Source: Silanimonas sp.
GTDB taxonomy: Bacteria; Pseudomonadota; Gammaproteobacteria; Xanthomonadales; Xanthomonadaceae
Assembly: GCF_027531545.1 (NCBI RefSeq)
Contig: NZ_JAPZSC010000016.1
Coordinates: 62,001 to 126,000 of the forward strand
Direction of reading: 5' to 3'
DNA: 64,000 bases
Shown here: piece after piece, positions 45,109 through 53,908 of the stretch
How the letters are laid out: each line of letters begins with the position of its first letter
Numbering within the stretch: position 1 is the first letter of the stretch
Translations under genes and position numbers: made by a program
Notes under the pieces: model-generated
The model's database searches: none
What the model was told of the DNA's origin: nothing
The model's input: the letters and a program-made list of their open reading frames with translations, nothing else

Positions 45109-45154
45109 GGCCCGTGCCGGCACATGACCTGTGTCGGCCGGGCCTTTCTTTTTG
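45109..45154 (+). terminator. Strong terminator between rimK and the two-component system
   Basis: GGCCCG/CGGGCC continues after one bulged base into GCCGGCAC/GTGTCGGC (one G-U), then TTTCTTTTTG. It lies 126 bases after the rimK stop in the gene-free stretch 44984-45245, so it ends either a long rimK 3' UTR or a small RNA. Confidence 0.85.
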
Positions 45155-45245
45155 CCTGCAACTTGGTCCCTACTGTCGCCAAACTCAGCCGTTCTTCAGT
45201 CAACTGCTGATATTCCTCCGTAGCCATCCGTCGTAGGACATTCCC

Positions 45246-45932
45246 GTGCGCGTACTCGTCATCGAAGACAACCGCGACATCGCCTCGAACCTCGGCGACT
45301 ACCTCGAGGACCGCGGCCACACCGTCGACTTTGCCGCTGATGGCGTCACCGGTCTGCATCTCGCGGTGGTCAACGACTTCGACGCGCTCGTGCTCGATCT
45401 GAACCTGCCGGGCATGGATGGCCTCGAGCTCTGCCGCCGCCTCCGCCAGGACGCGCGCAAGCAGACGCCGGTGCTGATGCTCACCGCGCGCGACTCGCTC
45501 GACCACAAGCTGACTGGTTTCGACGCCGGCGCCGACGACTACCTCGTCAAGCCCTTCGCGTTGCAGGAAGTCGAAGCCCGCCTGCAGGTGCTCGCGCGCC
45601 GCGGCAAGGCCGCGCAGCCCCGCGTGCTGCACGTGGCCGACCTCGAATTCAACCTCGACACGCTCGAAGTGCGCCGCCAGGGCAAGCTGCTGCAGCTCAA
45701 TCCGACTGCGTTGAAGATTCTGCAGGGCCTGATGGAAGCCTCGCCGGCCGTGGTGCCGCGCCAGGACCTCGAGACCCGCGTCTGGGGCGAGGAGCTGCCC
45801 GATTCCGACTCGCTGCGCGTGCACATCCACGGCCTGCGCGCGGCGATCGACAAGCCCTTCGACAAGCCGCTGATCCAGACCCGCCACGGCATCGGCTACC
45901 GCATCGCCGACCCGGAAGCGGCGGCGGGCTGA
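45246..45932 (+). CDS. OmpR/PhoB-family response regulator
   Basis: 228 aa from a GTG start. The receiver domain has the acidic pair near E7-D8, phospho-acceptor D51, T80 and K102 (VKPFAL). The C-terminal winged helix (residues about 125-222) has NPTALKILQGLMEASPAVVPRQDLETRVWG and LRVHIHGLRAAIDKPF...TRHGIGYRI. A typical DNA-binding transcription regulator. Its kinase gene starts ten bases after its stop. Signals sensed are unknown; homologues in this order include several envelope-stress or virulence systems, but I cannot name the orthologue. Confidence 0.93.
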   Translation: MRVLVIEDNRDIASNLGDYLEDRGHTVDFAADGVTGLHLAVVNDFDALVLDLNLPGMDGLELCRRLRQDARKQTPVLMLTARDSLDHKLTGFDAGADDYLVKPFALQEVEARLQVLARRGKAAQPRVLHVADLEFNLDTLEVRRQGKLLQLNPTALKILQGLMEASPAVVPRQDLETRVWGEELPDSDSLRVHIHGLRAAIDKPFDKPLIQTRHGIGYRIADPEAAAG

Positions 45933-45942
45933 GCCCTTGGCG

Positions 45943-47235
45943 ATGCGCTACCGGCGCCGGCTGCGGAGCCGGTTGATCGTTTCTTTCGGCCTGCTTGGCT
46001 TCGCGCTGACGGCCACCTTCGCGCTCGCCACGCTGTACCTGCGCGAGCGCCTCGAGAACCAGCTGATCGGCGATTTCCTCACGCAGGAAGTCGCCGCCTT
46101 CGTGCAGTTCAAGCGCGACTACCCGCAGCCCGACGCGCAGTACCAGCTCTCGGACAACAAGATCGAGATCTACTACCGCCGCCCCGATGGCCCGAACACG
46201 CCGCCCACCTGGCGCAACCTGCCGGACGGCGTGCACGACCTCGTCGAGCCGACCGCGCGCGGCGGCACGCGCCACTACAAGCTGGCCGTGCAGCGCGACG
46301 GCGAGTTCGTCGCCTTCATGCGCTACAGCTACCAGCAGGAGGCGCTGAGCCAGCGCCAGCTGGCGTATGCGCTGGTGGGCGCGGTGCTGGTGTTCTCCCT
46401 CCTCTCGCTGGTGCTCGGCCTGTGGTCGTCGCGCCGCGTGATGAAGCCGGTCTCGGAACTGGCGCGACGCATTGGCGACCTGCGCGACAGCCGCGATCGC
46501 AAGCGTCTCGCCGAGCGCTTTGCCGATGACGAAGTGGGCCAGCTCGCCGCGGCCTTCGATGACTACGCCGACCGCCTGAGCCAATCCAATCGCCGCGATC
46601 GCGAGTTCAACGCCGACGTCAGCCACGAGCTGCGCACGCCGCTCGCCGTGATCCGTGGCGCGGCGGAACTGCTGCTCGCCAAGCCCGAACTCGACGAGAA
46701 GACCCGCACGCGCTTGCAGCGCATCGATCGCGCGGCGCAGCAGTGCACGGACCTCACGGTCGCCCTGCTGATGCTGTCGCGCAACGAGCGCGGCCGTGGC
46801 CACACCGACATGCGCAAGCTGGCGGGCCAGCTCGCCGAGGCCAATCGGGCGCAGCTCACCGGCAAGCCGGTCGAGATCCGGGTGGAAGGCTTGGAAGACG
46901 TTTACGTCGATGCGCCGGAAGCCGTGCTGGCGGTGGCGCTGGGCAACCTCGTCGGCAACGCCTGCAAGTACACCCAGCAGGGCGAAGTGCGCATCGAGGT
47001 GTCGGCGGAGCAGGTGCGGGTGTTCGACACCGGGCCGGGCCTGTCGGCGGAAGATGCCGCGCGCCTGTTCGAACGCGGCTACCGCGGCAGCAGTGCAGGG
47101 GGCACCAGCGGCGGTGGCATCGGCCTTTCGATCGTCAGCCGCCTGTGCGACCTGTACGGCTGGGACGTGGGCGTCGCGCCGCGGCCCGAGGGCGGTGCGG
47201 TGGCGACCCTCGTTTACGGCCAGAGCGAAGGCTGA
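45943..47235 (+). CDS. Sensor histidine kinase paired with the OmpR-type regulator
   Basis: 430 aa from the ATG at 45943 (a TTG two codons upstream is possible). TM1 spans about 11-32. A periplasmic domain of about 110 residues follows, then TM2 (LAYALVGAVLVFSLLSLVLGLW), a HAMP-like linker, and the HisKA box FNADVSHELRTPLAVIRG. The ATPase domain has NLVGNACKYTQQG, FDTGPGLS and SGGGIGLSIVSRL. All boxes look functional. It is co-transcribed with the upstream regulator. Confidence 0.93.
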   Translation: MRYRRRLRSRLIVSFGLLGFALTATFALATLYLRERLENQLIGDFLTQEVAAFVQFKRDYPQPDAQYQLSDNKIEIYYRRPDGPNTPPTWRNLPDGVHDLVEPTARGGTRHYKLAVQRDGEFVAFMRYSYQQEALSQRQLAYALVGAVLVFSLLSLVLGLWSSRRVMKPVSELARRIGDLRDSRDRKRLAERFADDEVGQLAAAFDDYADRLSQSNRRDREFNADVSHELRTPLAVIRGAAELLLAKPELDEKTRTRLQRIDRAAQQCTDLTVALLMLSRNERGRGHTDMRKLAGQLAEANRAQLTGKPVEIRVEGLEDVYVDAPEAVLAVALGNLVGNACKYTQQGEVRIEVSAEQVRVFDTGPGLSAEDAARLFERGYRGSSAGGTSGGGIGLSIVSRLCDLYGWDVGVAPRPEGGAVATLVYGQSEG

Positions 47236-47239
47236 GCCT

Positions 47240-47262
47240 GGCGCGCCCTGCGAGGGCGCGCC
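47240..47262. terminator. Hairpin between convergent kinase and ilvE genes
   Basis: GGCGCGCCC/GGGCGCGCC, a nine-base perfect stem with a five-base loop. No T-run on either side. Confidence 0.5.
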
Positions 47263-47274
47263 GGATGTCCTGGA

Positions 47275-48192
47275 TCAGACGTACTCGAGCCAGCCGCGGG
47301 TGTCCTTCGTGCGGCCGTCGAACAGGCCGAAGAACAGGTCCTGGATGCGGCGCGTCACCGGGCCGGGCTTGCCGGCGCCGACCTGGCGGCCATCGACGCT
47401 GCGGATCGGCGTCACTTCGGCGGCCGTGCCGCACATGAAGAGCTCGTCGCACAGGTACAGGTACTCGCGCGGGATGTCGCGTTCGACCACCTTCATGCCA
47501 GCGTCCTGCGCCAGCGTGATCAGGGTGTTGCGGGTGATGCCGTTGAGCAGCGCCGCCGACACCGGCGTGGTGTGCAACTCGCCGTTCATCACCAGGAAGA
47601 GGTTCTCGCCGGCGCCTTCGCTGAGCAGGCCGGTGCTGGCCAGGGCGATGCCTTCGCCGAAGCCGAGGCGGCGGGCTTCGCGGGCGATCAGCTGGCCCGA
47701 GAGGTAGTTGCCGCCAGCCTTGGCGCCCGCGGGGATGGTGTTCGGGGCGAAGCGCTGCCACGAGGACACGCAGGCGTCGATGCCCGCTTCGAGCACGTCG
47801 GCGCCGAGATACGGGCCCATGTGCCATGCGGCGATCGCCATGTCGGTGGGCGTGTCGGCCGACAGCCCGAAACCGCCGAGGCCGCGATAGGCGATCGGGC
47901 GCAGGTAGGCCTTCTGCAGTTCGTTCGCCTTGACGACGTCGCGGCAGGCCTGGGCCAGCGTCGGCACGTCGTAGGGCATCGGCATGTCGTAGATCTTCGC
48001 CGAGGCATAGAGGCGCTGCAGGTGCTCGGTGAGGCGGAAGATCGCCTGGCCATTCGGCGTGGCGTAGCTGCGGATGCCTTCGAACACCGACGAGCCGTAG
48101 TGCAGGCCGTGCGCCATCACGTGGACGGTGGCTTCGGCCCAGGGCTTGATCACGCCGTTCTGCCAGATGAAGGGCGGGTACTGCTGGCTCAT
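47275..48192 (-). CDS. ilvE: Branched-chain amino acid aminotransferase
   Basis: PLP-dependent fold-type IV transaminase for the last step of valine, leucine and isoleucine synthesis. 305 aa. HVMAHGLHYGSSVFEGIRSY, IPAGAKAGGNYL (PLP Lys), GLLSEGAGENLFLV, GITRNTLITLAQDAG and FMCGTAAEVTPIRSVDGR are the class IV signature. The start is at 48192; upstream in-frame sequence lacks similarity. TACAAT on the minus strand (48260-48265) may be the -10 box. Confidence 0.95.
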   Translation of the reverse strand: MSQQYPPFIWQNGVIKPWAEATVHVMAHGLHYGSSVFEGIRSYATPNGQAIFRLTEHLQRLYASAKIYDMPMPYDVPTLAQACRDVVKANELQKAYLRPIAYRGLGGFGLSADTPTDMAIAAWHMGPYLGADVLEAGIDACVSSWQRFAPNTIPAGAKAGGNYLSGQLIAREARRLGFGEGIALASTGLLSEGAGENLFLVMNGELHTTPVSAALLNGITRNTLITLAQDAGMKVVERDIPREYLYLCDELFMCGTAAEVTPIRSVDGRQVGAGKPGPVTRRIQDLFFGLFDGRTKDTRGWLEYV

Positions 48193-48289
48193 CGCGGAGA
48201 CCTCGGGAAACGGGGAAAGTGGAGAGTGAACGAGTCGCATCGGGGCGAATCTGACCCGCATTGTAGCGGGGGTGGCTCCGAGGCTCGGC

Positions 48290-48853
48290 TCAGTCGGCGA
48301 ACCACCAGCAGCCGGCAGCGCGCACCAGCCGGAATTCCGTGGTTTCGCCGGTGCCAAGGCCGTCGGGCGAATGCACGATGCGCAGCCGGTCGGGCGGCGC
48401 TTCCGCCGCCTCCGCCGCGAGTTCGGCGTCGTCGCTGCCTTCGGCGCTGTGGGCGGTGCTGGCTTCGATGAAGCGCGAAGCGGCAATGGCTTCGAGGCGC
48501 GGCATCACCACCTCCGCCGCGGCCCCGGACCGGCCTCGCCAGTCGTAGAGCGCGGCGAGCCGGTTGCCATCGGCGGCGGCCAGTGCCTCCTCGACGGCGA
48601 CCAGGAGCGCTTCGGGCGTCCGCGCGCAATCGCGAACCACCGGGGCATCGGCGGGCAGGGTGTCGGGGTTGGGCGGTGCGGTGCGCGCCGGGCGGGCGTC
48701 GAGCGCCTCGCAGGCGCGATCGGTGTAGACGGCGTTGCCCTCGGCGTCGACGCAGCGGTTCAACGCGCCCGGATCGGCCTGCGCCCGCGTAGGAGCGGGC
48801 CCGAGGGCGAGCAGCAGGAGGCTGGCGAGGAGCGGGGCGCGCGCGGCGGGCAT
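48290..48853 (-). CDS. Secreted DUF4124-type protein
   Basis: 187 aa. A signal peptide (cleavage near TRAQA) is followed by RCVDAEGNAVYTDRACEAL, the short DUF4124 motif that is frequent in secreted proteins of this order. The rest is an Ala/Glu-rich helix region and a C-terminal GETTEFRLVRAAGCWWFAD segment. Function unknown. Divided from metF by 12 bases in the same direction, so co-transcription with metF is possible. Confidence 0.78.
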   Translation of the reverse strand: MPAARAPLLASLLLLALGPAPTRAQADPGALNRCVDAEGNAVYTDRACEALDARPARTAPPNPDTLPADAPVVRDCARTPEALLVAVEEALAAADGNRLAALYDWRGRSGAAAEVVMPRLEAIAASRFIEASTAHSAEGSDDAELAAEAAEAPPDRLRIVHSPDGLGTGETTEFRLVRAAGCWWFAD

Positions 48854-48865
48854 GGCCCGTGAACG

Positions 48866-49687
48866 CTAGCGCAGGCGCTCCAGCACGGCCAGCGTCGGCT
48901 TCGCGAGGTTCAGCGTGTAGAAGTGCAGCTCCGGTGCGCCGCCGGCCAGCAGGCGACGGCAGAGCTCGGCCACCACGTCCGCGGCGTAGCTGCGCAGGCC
49001 TTCGACGTCGTCGCCGAAGGCGGCGAGGCGCTTGCCGAACCAGCGCGGGATCTCGGCGCCGCAGCCTTCGGAGAAGCGCTTGAGCTGCGTGTAGTTCGAG
49101 ATCGGCATGATGCCGGGCAGGATCGGCTGGGTGACGCCGGCCGCGCGCGCCGCATCGACGAAGCGGAAGTAGGCGTCGGCGTTGTAGAAGTACTGGGTGA
49201 TCGCGCTGTCGGCGCCGGCGGCCATCTTGCTGGCGAAGTGCTTGAGGTCGGCGAGCGCGTCGTCCGCCTGTGGGTGCACTTCCGGGTAGGCGCCCACTTC
49301 GATGTGGAAGGCGTCGCCGAACTCGGCGCGGATCAGCCGCACCAGGTCCTCGGCGTAGCGCAGTTCGCCGAGCGAGCCCATGCCGGAGGGCAGGTCGCCG
49401 CGCAGCGCGACGAGACGCGTGCAGCCCATGGCCTGGTAGCGCCGCAGCAGCTCGATGATCTCGGCGCGCGTGCCACCGACGCAGGACAGATGCGGGGCGG
49501 CGTCGAGGCCGTGCTGCTCGCGCAGGTGGCGGATCGTCTCGGGGGTGTAGCTCAGCGTCGAGCCGCCCGCGCCGAAGGTCACGGACACGAAGCGCGGAGA
49601 GAACGCCTTGAGCTTCTCGACCGTGCGGTCGAGCTGCAGGCGCTGTTCGTCGGTCTTGGGCGGGAAGAATTCGAAGGAAACGGCCAT
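48866..49687 (-). CDS. metF: 5,10-methylenetetrahydrofolate reductase
   Basis: FAD enzyme that makes 5-methyl-THF for methionine synthesis. 273 aa. SFEFFPPKTDEQ at the N-terminus, SVTFGAGGST, LVALRGDLP and EVGAYPEVHPQ are MetF hallmarks. The ATG at 49687 starts MAVSFEFFPP; longer readings have no support. A dyad sits on its probable -10 box. It lies near ahcY and metK, which belong to the same methyl cycle. Confidence 0.95.
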   Translation of the reverse strand: MAVSFEFFPPKTDEQRLQLDRTVEKLKAFSPRFVSVTFGAGGSTLSYTPETIRHLREQHGLDAAPHLSCVGGTRAEIIELLRRYQAMGCTRLVALRGDLPSGMGSLGELRYAEDLVRLIRAEFGDAFHIEVGAYPEVHPQADDALADLKHFASKMAAGADSAITQYFYNADAYFRFVDAARAAGVTQPILPGIMPISNYTQLKRFSEGCGAEIPRWFGKRLAAFGDDVEGLRSYAADVVAELCRRLLAGGAPELHFYTLNLAKPTLAVLERLR

Positions 49688-49720
49688 CGGGCGGGCGGTC
49701 CTGGGCGGTGTTCGGGGTCG

Positions 49721-49738
49721 AAGCGAAGTGTATCGCTT
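49721..49738 (-). promoter_or_regulatory. Candidate metF promoter with centred dyad
   Basis: AAGCGA-N6-TCGCTT. The six-base centre reads TACACT on the minus strand, a plausible -10 hexamer about 40 bases before the metF ATG. A bound repressor would block it; this is inference. Confidence 0.4.
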
Positions 49739-49823
49739 TGTCGCGATGAAAGGATGTCTGGAAATTCCTGTGTCGGCCCGCGGTTGCTGGCGTCGTCTCG
49801 GCGACTGGCGGCCGCAAAGCCCG

Positions 49824-49829
49824 GATAAT
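49824..49829 (+). promoter_or_regulatory. -10-like hexamer six bases before the GGDEF gene ATG
   Basis: GATAAT then six bases then ATG at 49836. No ribosome site. It supports 49836 as the start and a leaderless mRNA. Confidence 0.5.
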
Positions 49830-49835
49830 CCGCCG

Positions 49836-50966
49836 ATGAATCCCCCCCGCATGACCACGATTACCGCACTCCGACGGGCGGCGACGCTGGCCTCGGCACG
49901 GCAGCGCGTGGCCGACCTTCGCGAGCGCTCCCTGCTGGGTGGCGTGTTTTATGTGTTCTCGTGGACGCTGATCGTCCTTCACAGCGAGGCGCTCACGCTG
50001 CGTCTGCCCTGGGTGCTCGCGGCGGGGTTTGGCCTCGTCCTGCTGGGCGCGTTGCGCTTCCTGCCCAGTCCGGAGCTCTCTGATACCGAGGCCGCCGACC
50101 GCGTGCAGCATCGGCTTTGGGCGCTGCTGTTGGGCATGGCCGGCCTCTGGGGCGCTTTGTGCTGCTGGGCGTGGATCGATCCGGCCTTCGCGGCATCACG
50201 GATGATCACGGCGCTCGGCGTCGTGTCGCTCGCGACCGCCTACTCGCAGCTTTACGCGGTGCGTCGCGCCCAAGCCTTCACTGGCGTCGCGCTGATGATG
50301 CTGCCAACGATGACGGCGATCGCGCTCGAAGGGGGGAACAACGGCCTGTTGCTGATGATGGCCGTGAACCTGCTGTTCCTGGTCGCCGTGATCATCCGTT
50401 CGAACCGCGAATACGAAGCCAAGCTCGACCTCGAGATCGAGTTGCGCACCGAGCGCGACCGCTACGTGCGGCTGAGTCGCGTCGATGCACTCAGCGGCCT
50501 CGCCAACCGCGGCCATTTCCAGACCGTGTTCGATGCCGCCACCGCCAGCCGCGAGGCCGGCGTGGTGCTGCTGGTGCTCGACGTCGACCGCTTCAAGCAG
50601 GTGAACGACCGTTTCGGCCACGTGGCCGGCGACCGCGTGATCATCGGCGTCGCTGAGGCGCTGCGCGGCGCCGTCGAAGCCGTCCGCGGCATACCGGCGC
50701 GCTTGGGCGGCGAGGAATTCGGCGCGGTGCTGCGTGACATCGACGCCGCGCAGGCGCTCGCCGTGGCGGAAGACCTTCGCCGCCGCATCAATGCCCTGCG
50801 CTTTTCGCTGCCCGACGGCAGCGATTTCAACGTGACCGCGAGCATCGGCATCGGCGCCCTCGACCCGAAGAAGCATCGCGACGGCGACGCGCTGTACCGC
50901 GAGGTCGATGCCGCGCTCTACAAGGCCAAGGCGGGCGGCCGGAACCGCGTCGTCGCGATCCAGTAG
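49836..50966 (+). CDS. Membrane-bound diguanylate cyclase (GGDEF)
   Basis: 376 aa. About five to six hydrophobic spans fill residues 25-185. A short coiled-coil follows (ELRTERDRYVRLSRVDALSGLANR), then the GGDEF domain with LDVDRFKQVNDRFGHVAGD and the active site RLGGEEFGAVL. No RxxD inhibitory site precedes it (the aligned residues are R-G-I-P), so product feedback at the classic I-site is unlikely. It should synthesise c-di-GMP from GTP. The sensor is the membrane part; ligand unknown. Confidence 0.92.
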   Translation: MNPPRMTTITALRRAATLASARQRVADLRERSLLGGVFYVFSWTLIVLHSEALTLRLPWVLAAGFGLVLLGALRFLPSPELSDTEAADRVQHRLWALLLGMAGLWGALCCWAWIDPAFAASRMITALGVVSLATAYSQLYAVRRAQAFTGVALMMLPTMTAIALEGGNNGLLLMMAVNLLFLVAVIIRSNREYEAKLDLEIELRTERDRYVRLSRVDALSGLANRGHFQTVFDAATASREAGVVLLVLDVDRFKQVNDRFGHVAGDRVIIGVAEALRGAVEAVRGIPARLGGEEFGAVLRDIDAAQALAVAEDLRRRINALRFSLPDGSDFNVTASIGIGALDPKKHRDGDALYREVDAALYKAKAGGRNRVVAIQ

Positions 50967-50982
50967 CCGGGGCCGGAAACGA

Positions 50983-51006
50983 CGACGGCGCCCGAAGGCG
51001 CCGTCG
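50983..51006. terminator. Hairpin between GGDEF gene and ahcY
   Basis: A ten-base-pair stem CGACGGCGCC with a CGAA loop. A second stem GCCCCGG/CCGGGGC (51023-51040) lies nearby. Convergent genes share this 80-base gap. No strong T-run. Confidence 0.6.
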
Positions 51007-51046
51007 CGTGCATCGAATGCAGGCCCCGGCGAACCGGGGCGCGCGA

Positions 51047-52471
51047 TCAGTAGCGGTAGTGCTCGGGCTTGTACGGGCCTTCGACGTCGACGCCGAGGTA
51101 GGCGGCCTGCTCGGCCGTCAGCGTGGTCAGCTTCACGCCGATCTTTTCGAGGTGCAGGCGCGCCACTTCCTCGTCCAGCTTCTTCGGCAGGATGTAGACC
51201 TTCTTCTCGTAGGTGTCCTTGTTGGCCCACAGGTCGATCTGAGCGAGGGTCTGGTTCGAGAACGAGTTCGACATGACGAAGCTCGGGTGGCCGGTGGCGC
51301 AGCCGAGGTTCACCAGGCGGCCTTCGGCCAGCATGAAGATCGCGTTGCCCTTGGCAAAGGTGTACTTGTCGACCTGCGGCTTGATGTTCAGGCGGACGGC
51401 GCCCGAGCTGTTCAGGCGGTCGATCTGGATCTCGTTGTCGAAGTGGCCGATGTTGCAGACGATGGCCTGGTCCTTCATCTGCTGCATGTGCTCGAGCGTG
51501 ATGACGTCCTTGTTGCCGGTCGTCGTCACGTAGATGTCGCCGCGGCCGAGGGTGTTCTCGACGGTGTTGACCTCGAAGCCTTCCATCGCGGCCTGCAGGG
51601 CGTTGATCGGATCGATCTCGGTGACGACCACGCGGCAGCCGTAGGCGCGCAGCGAGTGGGCCGAGCCCTTGCCGACGTCGCCGTAGCCGCAAACGACCGC
51701 GACCTTGCCGGCCAGCATCACGTCCATCGCGCGCTTCAGGCCGTCGGCCAGCGACTCGCGGCAGCCGTAGAGGTTGTCGAACTTCGACTTGGTGACCGAG
51801 TCGTTGACGTTGATGGCCGGGACCAGCAGCTTGCCGGCCTCGAGCATCTGGTACAGGCGGTGCACGCCGGTGGTGGTCTCTTCCGAGACGCCCTTCCAGT
51901 CTTTGACCACGTTCGTCCAGAAGCCCGGGCGCTCCTTGGCGACTCGCTTCAGAAGGTCCTTGATCACCTGCTCCTCGTGCGAGCCCGAGGGCGAATTGAC
52001 CCACGTGGTGTCGCCCTTCTCGAGCTCGTAGCCCTTGTGGATCAGCAGGGTGACGTCGCCGCCGTCATCGACGACCAGCTCCGGGCCCTTGCCGCCCGGG
52101 AAGGTGATGGCGTCGAGCGTGCAGTCCCAGTACTCCTCAAGCGTCTCGCCCTTCCACGCGAAGACCGGCGTGCCCGACTTGGCGATGGCGGCGGCGGCGT
52201 GGTCCTGCGTCGAGAAGATGTTGCACGAGGCCCAGCGCACGTCGGCGCCGAGGTCCTTCAGCGTCTCGATCAGCACGGCGGTCTGGATCGTCATGTGCAG
52301 CGAGCCGGTGACGCGAACGCCCTTCAGCGGCTTGGCCGAGGCGTACTTGTGGCGGATCGACATCAGGCCGGGCATTTCCTGCTCGGCGATGTCGATTTCC
52401 TTGCGGCCCCAATCGGCCAGCGAGATATCGGCGACCTTGTAGTCGACGGGGAGGTTCACGACAGCATTCAT
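51047..52471 (-). CDS. ahcY: S-adenosylhomocysteinase
   Basis: NAD-containing enzyme that splits SAH to adenosine and homocysteine and so relieves methyltransferase inhibition. 474 aa. [60 protein letters not shown] (NAD fold) and the C-terminal KPEHYRY are canonical. The ATG at 52471 has GGAG seven bases upstream. Its leader contains an SAH riboswitch, so expression should rise with its own substrate. Confidence 0.97.
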   Translation of the reverse strand: MNAVVNLPVDYKVADISLADWGRKEIDIAEQEMPGLMSIRHKYASAKPLKGVRVTGSLHMTIQTAVLIETLKDLGADVRWASCNIFSTQDHAAAAIAKSGTPVFAWKGETLEEYWDCTLDAITFPGGKGPELVVDDGGDVTLLIHKGYELEKGDTTWVNSPSGSHEEQVIKDLLKRVAKERPGFWTNVVKDWKGVSEETTTGVHRLYQMLEAGKLLVPAINVNDSVTKSKFDNLYGCRESLADGLKRAMDVMLAGKVAVVCGYGDVGKGSAHSLRAYGCRVVVTEIDPINALQAAMEGFEVNTVENTLGRGDIYVTTTGNKDVITLEHMQQMKDQAIVCNIGHFDNEIQIDRLNSSGAVRLNIKPQVDKYTFAKGNAIFMLAEGRLVNLGCATGHPSFVMSNSFSNQTLAQIDLWANKDTYEKKVYILPKKLDEEVARLHLEKIGVKLTTLTAEQAAYLGVDVEGPYKPEHYRY

Positions 52472-52558
52472 TTTGGATCTCCGGGATTTGCGTCCGCGCG
52501 GTGCGCGGGGCGGTGGTGGCAAATCGGGCGCGGTTTCGAGGGTGTCTGTCCCGTGGGA

Positions 52559-52616
52559 CGTCCGCCGAGCCTGAGCCGGCGATGTGCCCGGCATGCAGCG
52601 CCCCTCGGCGGGAGCG
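52559..52616 (-). promoter_or_regulatory. SAH (S-adenosylhomocysteine) riboswitch
   Basis: Read on the minus strand, P1 is CCGCCGAG (52604-52611) paired with CTCGGCGG (52562-52569). Its 5' strand runs into GGGCGCTGCATG, the conserved aptamer core (family form GAGGAGCGCTGC). P2 is GCCGG/CCGGC, and the 3' side carries the conserved TCAGGCTCGG. A small GTCCC/GGGAC hairpin follows (52548-52559). The leader from aptamer to ahcY ATG is about 145 bases. I know this element family from ahcY leaders in proteobacteria. Confidence 0.88.
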
Positions 52617-52621
52617 GGTGG

Positions 52622-52627
52622 ATTTTA
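52622..52627 (-). promoter_or_regulatory. ahcY -10 box
   Basis: TAAAAT on the minus strand, placed so transcription would start at about 52615, right at the riboswitch 5' edge. Confidence 0.6.
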
Positions 52628-52681
52628 GCGCCTTCGGGCGACGGTGGCATGAAACCCGCCTTGCCGGCCTGTGAGGCCCGC

Positions 52682-52687
52682 TACACT
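52682..52687 (+). promoter_or_regulatory. -10-like hexamer six bases before the Hsp70-like gene
   Basis: TACACT, six bases, then ATG at 52694. TTGCCG lies 15 bases further upstream. Fits a leaderless transcript. Confidence 0.5.
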
Positions 52688-52693
52688 TCGCCC

Positions 52694-53908
52694 ATGCGGA
52701 TCGGTATTGATTTCGGCACCAGCTATTCCGCTGCGGCGGCATGCGTTGAAGGCAGGCTTCAGCCCGTGCGCTTCGGCGATGCGCATCAATTCCGCACGGC
52801 GGTGTATTTCCCCGAGCACATGCCCGATGGCGACAGTGTGCGGCGACACCGCGATGGCTCGGTGGCCACGGCCAGCCAAGTGGCCGAGGCGCTGTTCGGC
52901 GACGAGGCGATCGAGGCCTACCTGCTGGAAGGCGACGGCCACCTGGTGGAGTCACCGAAGTCCATGCTCGGCTACCAGTTGCACCCGCGCGCCAAGGACA
53001 CCATCGCGGCGATTTGCGCGCGCATTCTCGGGCATATCCGCGAGCAGGCCAGCGCGCAGTTCGGCACCGAGGTGCGCGAAGCGGTGCTGGGCCGGCCGGT
53101 GCATTTCCGCAGTTCCATGGGCGAGGCCGGCGAAGTGCAGGCCCTCGCCCTGCTGCGGGAGGCGGCGGCGGTGGCCGGTTTCGAGGCCGTGGCGTTCCTC
53201 GAAGAGCCCGTGGCTGCGGCGCTCCAGCACCACGCAGCGAGTACGAAACGACACGCGGCCTTGGTGTTCGATATCGGCGGCGGCACCACCGACATTGCCT
53301 GGGGCGAGTTGGGCGGCGCGGAAGCGCCCCGCATCCTGGGCAGTTGGGGCGTGGGCCTGGGCGGCACCGATTTCGACCTAGCACTGAGCTTGGATCGCGC
53401 CATGCCGCTGTTCGGCCGCGGCGTGAGCCGCGTGCCCAATCATCATTTCGTCGAAGCGGCAATGGTGCAGGACCTGCCGCGCCAGCGCAGTTTTCGCAAG
53501 CACGATTACGACGAGGCGCCCGAGCCGTTTCGTTCGCGATTGATGGCCCTGCAGGCCGAGGGCGCGCCCACGCGCCTGCATCGCGACATCGAGGGCTTGA
53601 AGGTGCGCTTGAGTGACGCAGGCGCCGCAGCCTTCGCTCTCGATTGGATCGAGGCGGGCTTGGGCGTGGAGGCCACTCGAGAGCAGTTGGCCGAAGCTGC
53701 CGAAGCGCCGCTACGCCGCATGCGCGCGCTGTTGGAACAGATTCGCGACGAACGCGGCGTGCCCGATGCCATCGTGCTGACCGGCGGCATGTCGCGTTCG
53801 CCCTTGCTGCGTCTGTTGGCGAGCGAGGTGTTTGCCGGCGTGCCGCAGGTGGCGGGGGAAGCGTCGTTGGGCGTGGTGTCGGGGTTGGCGCGGGCGGCGG
53901 CCGAATAG
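52694..53908 (+). CDS. Hsp70-like ATPase of YegD type, no substrate-binding domain
   Basis: 404 aa, only the actin-like nucleotide-binding domain of Hsp70. The phosphate loops are IGIDFGTSYSAAAA at residues 3-16 and VFDIGGGTTDIAWGEL mid-protein. The adenosine motif is VLTGGMSRSPLL near the C-terminus. There is no beta-sandwich peptide-binding domain or helical lid. E. coli YegD has this architecture and its client is unknown. By eye it uses TTG, AGT and other AT-rich codons more than ahcY and metK on either side. Divergent from ahcY, convergent with metK. Confidence 0.88.
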   Translation: MRIGIDFGTSYSAAAACVEGRLQPVRFGDAHQFRTAVYFPEHMPDGDSVRRHRDGSVATASQVAEALFGDEAIEAYLLEGDGHLVESPKSMLGYQLHPRAKDTIAAICARILGHIREQASAQFGTEVREAVLGRPVHFRSSMGEAGEVQALALLREAAAVAGFEAVAFLEEPVAAALQHHAASTKRHAALVFDIGGGTTDIAWGELGGAEAPRILGSWGVGLGGTDFDLALSLDRAMPLFGRGVSRVPNHHFVEAAMVQDLPRQRSFRKHDYDEAPEPFRSRLMALQAEGAPTRLHRDIEGLKVRLSDAGAAAFALDWIEAGLGVEATREQLAEAAEAPLRRMRALLEQIRDERGVPDAIVLTGGMSRSPLLRLLASEVFAGVPQVAGEASLGVVSGLARAAAE

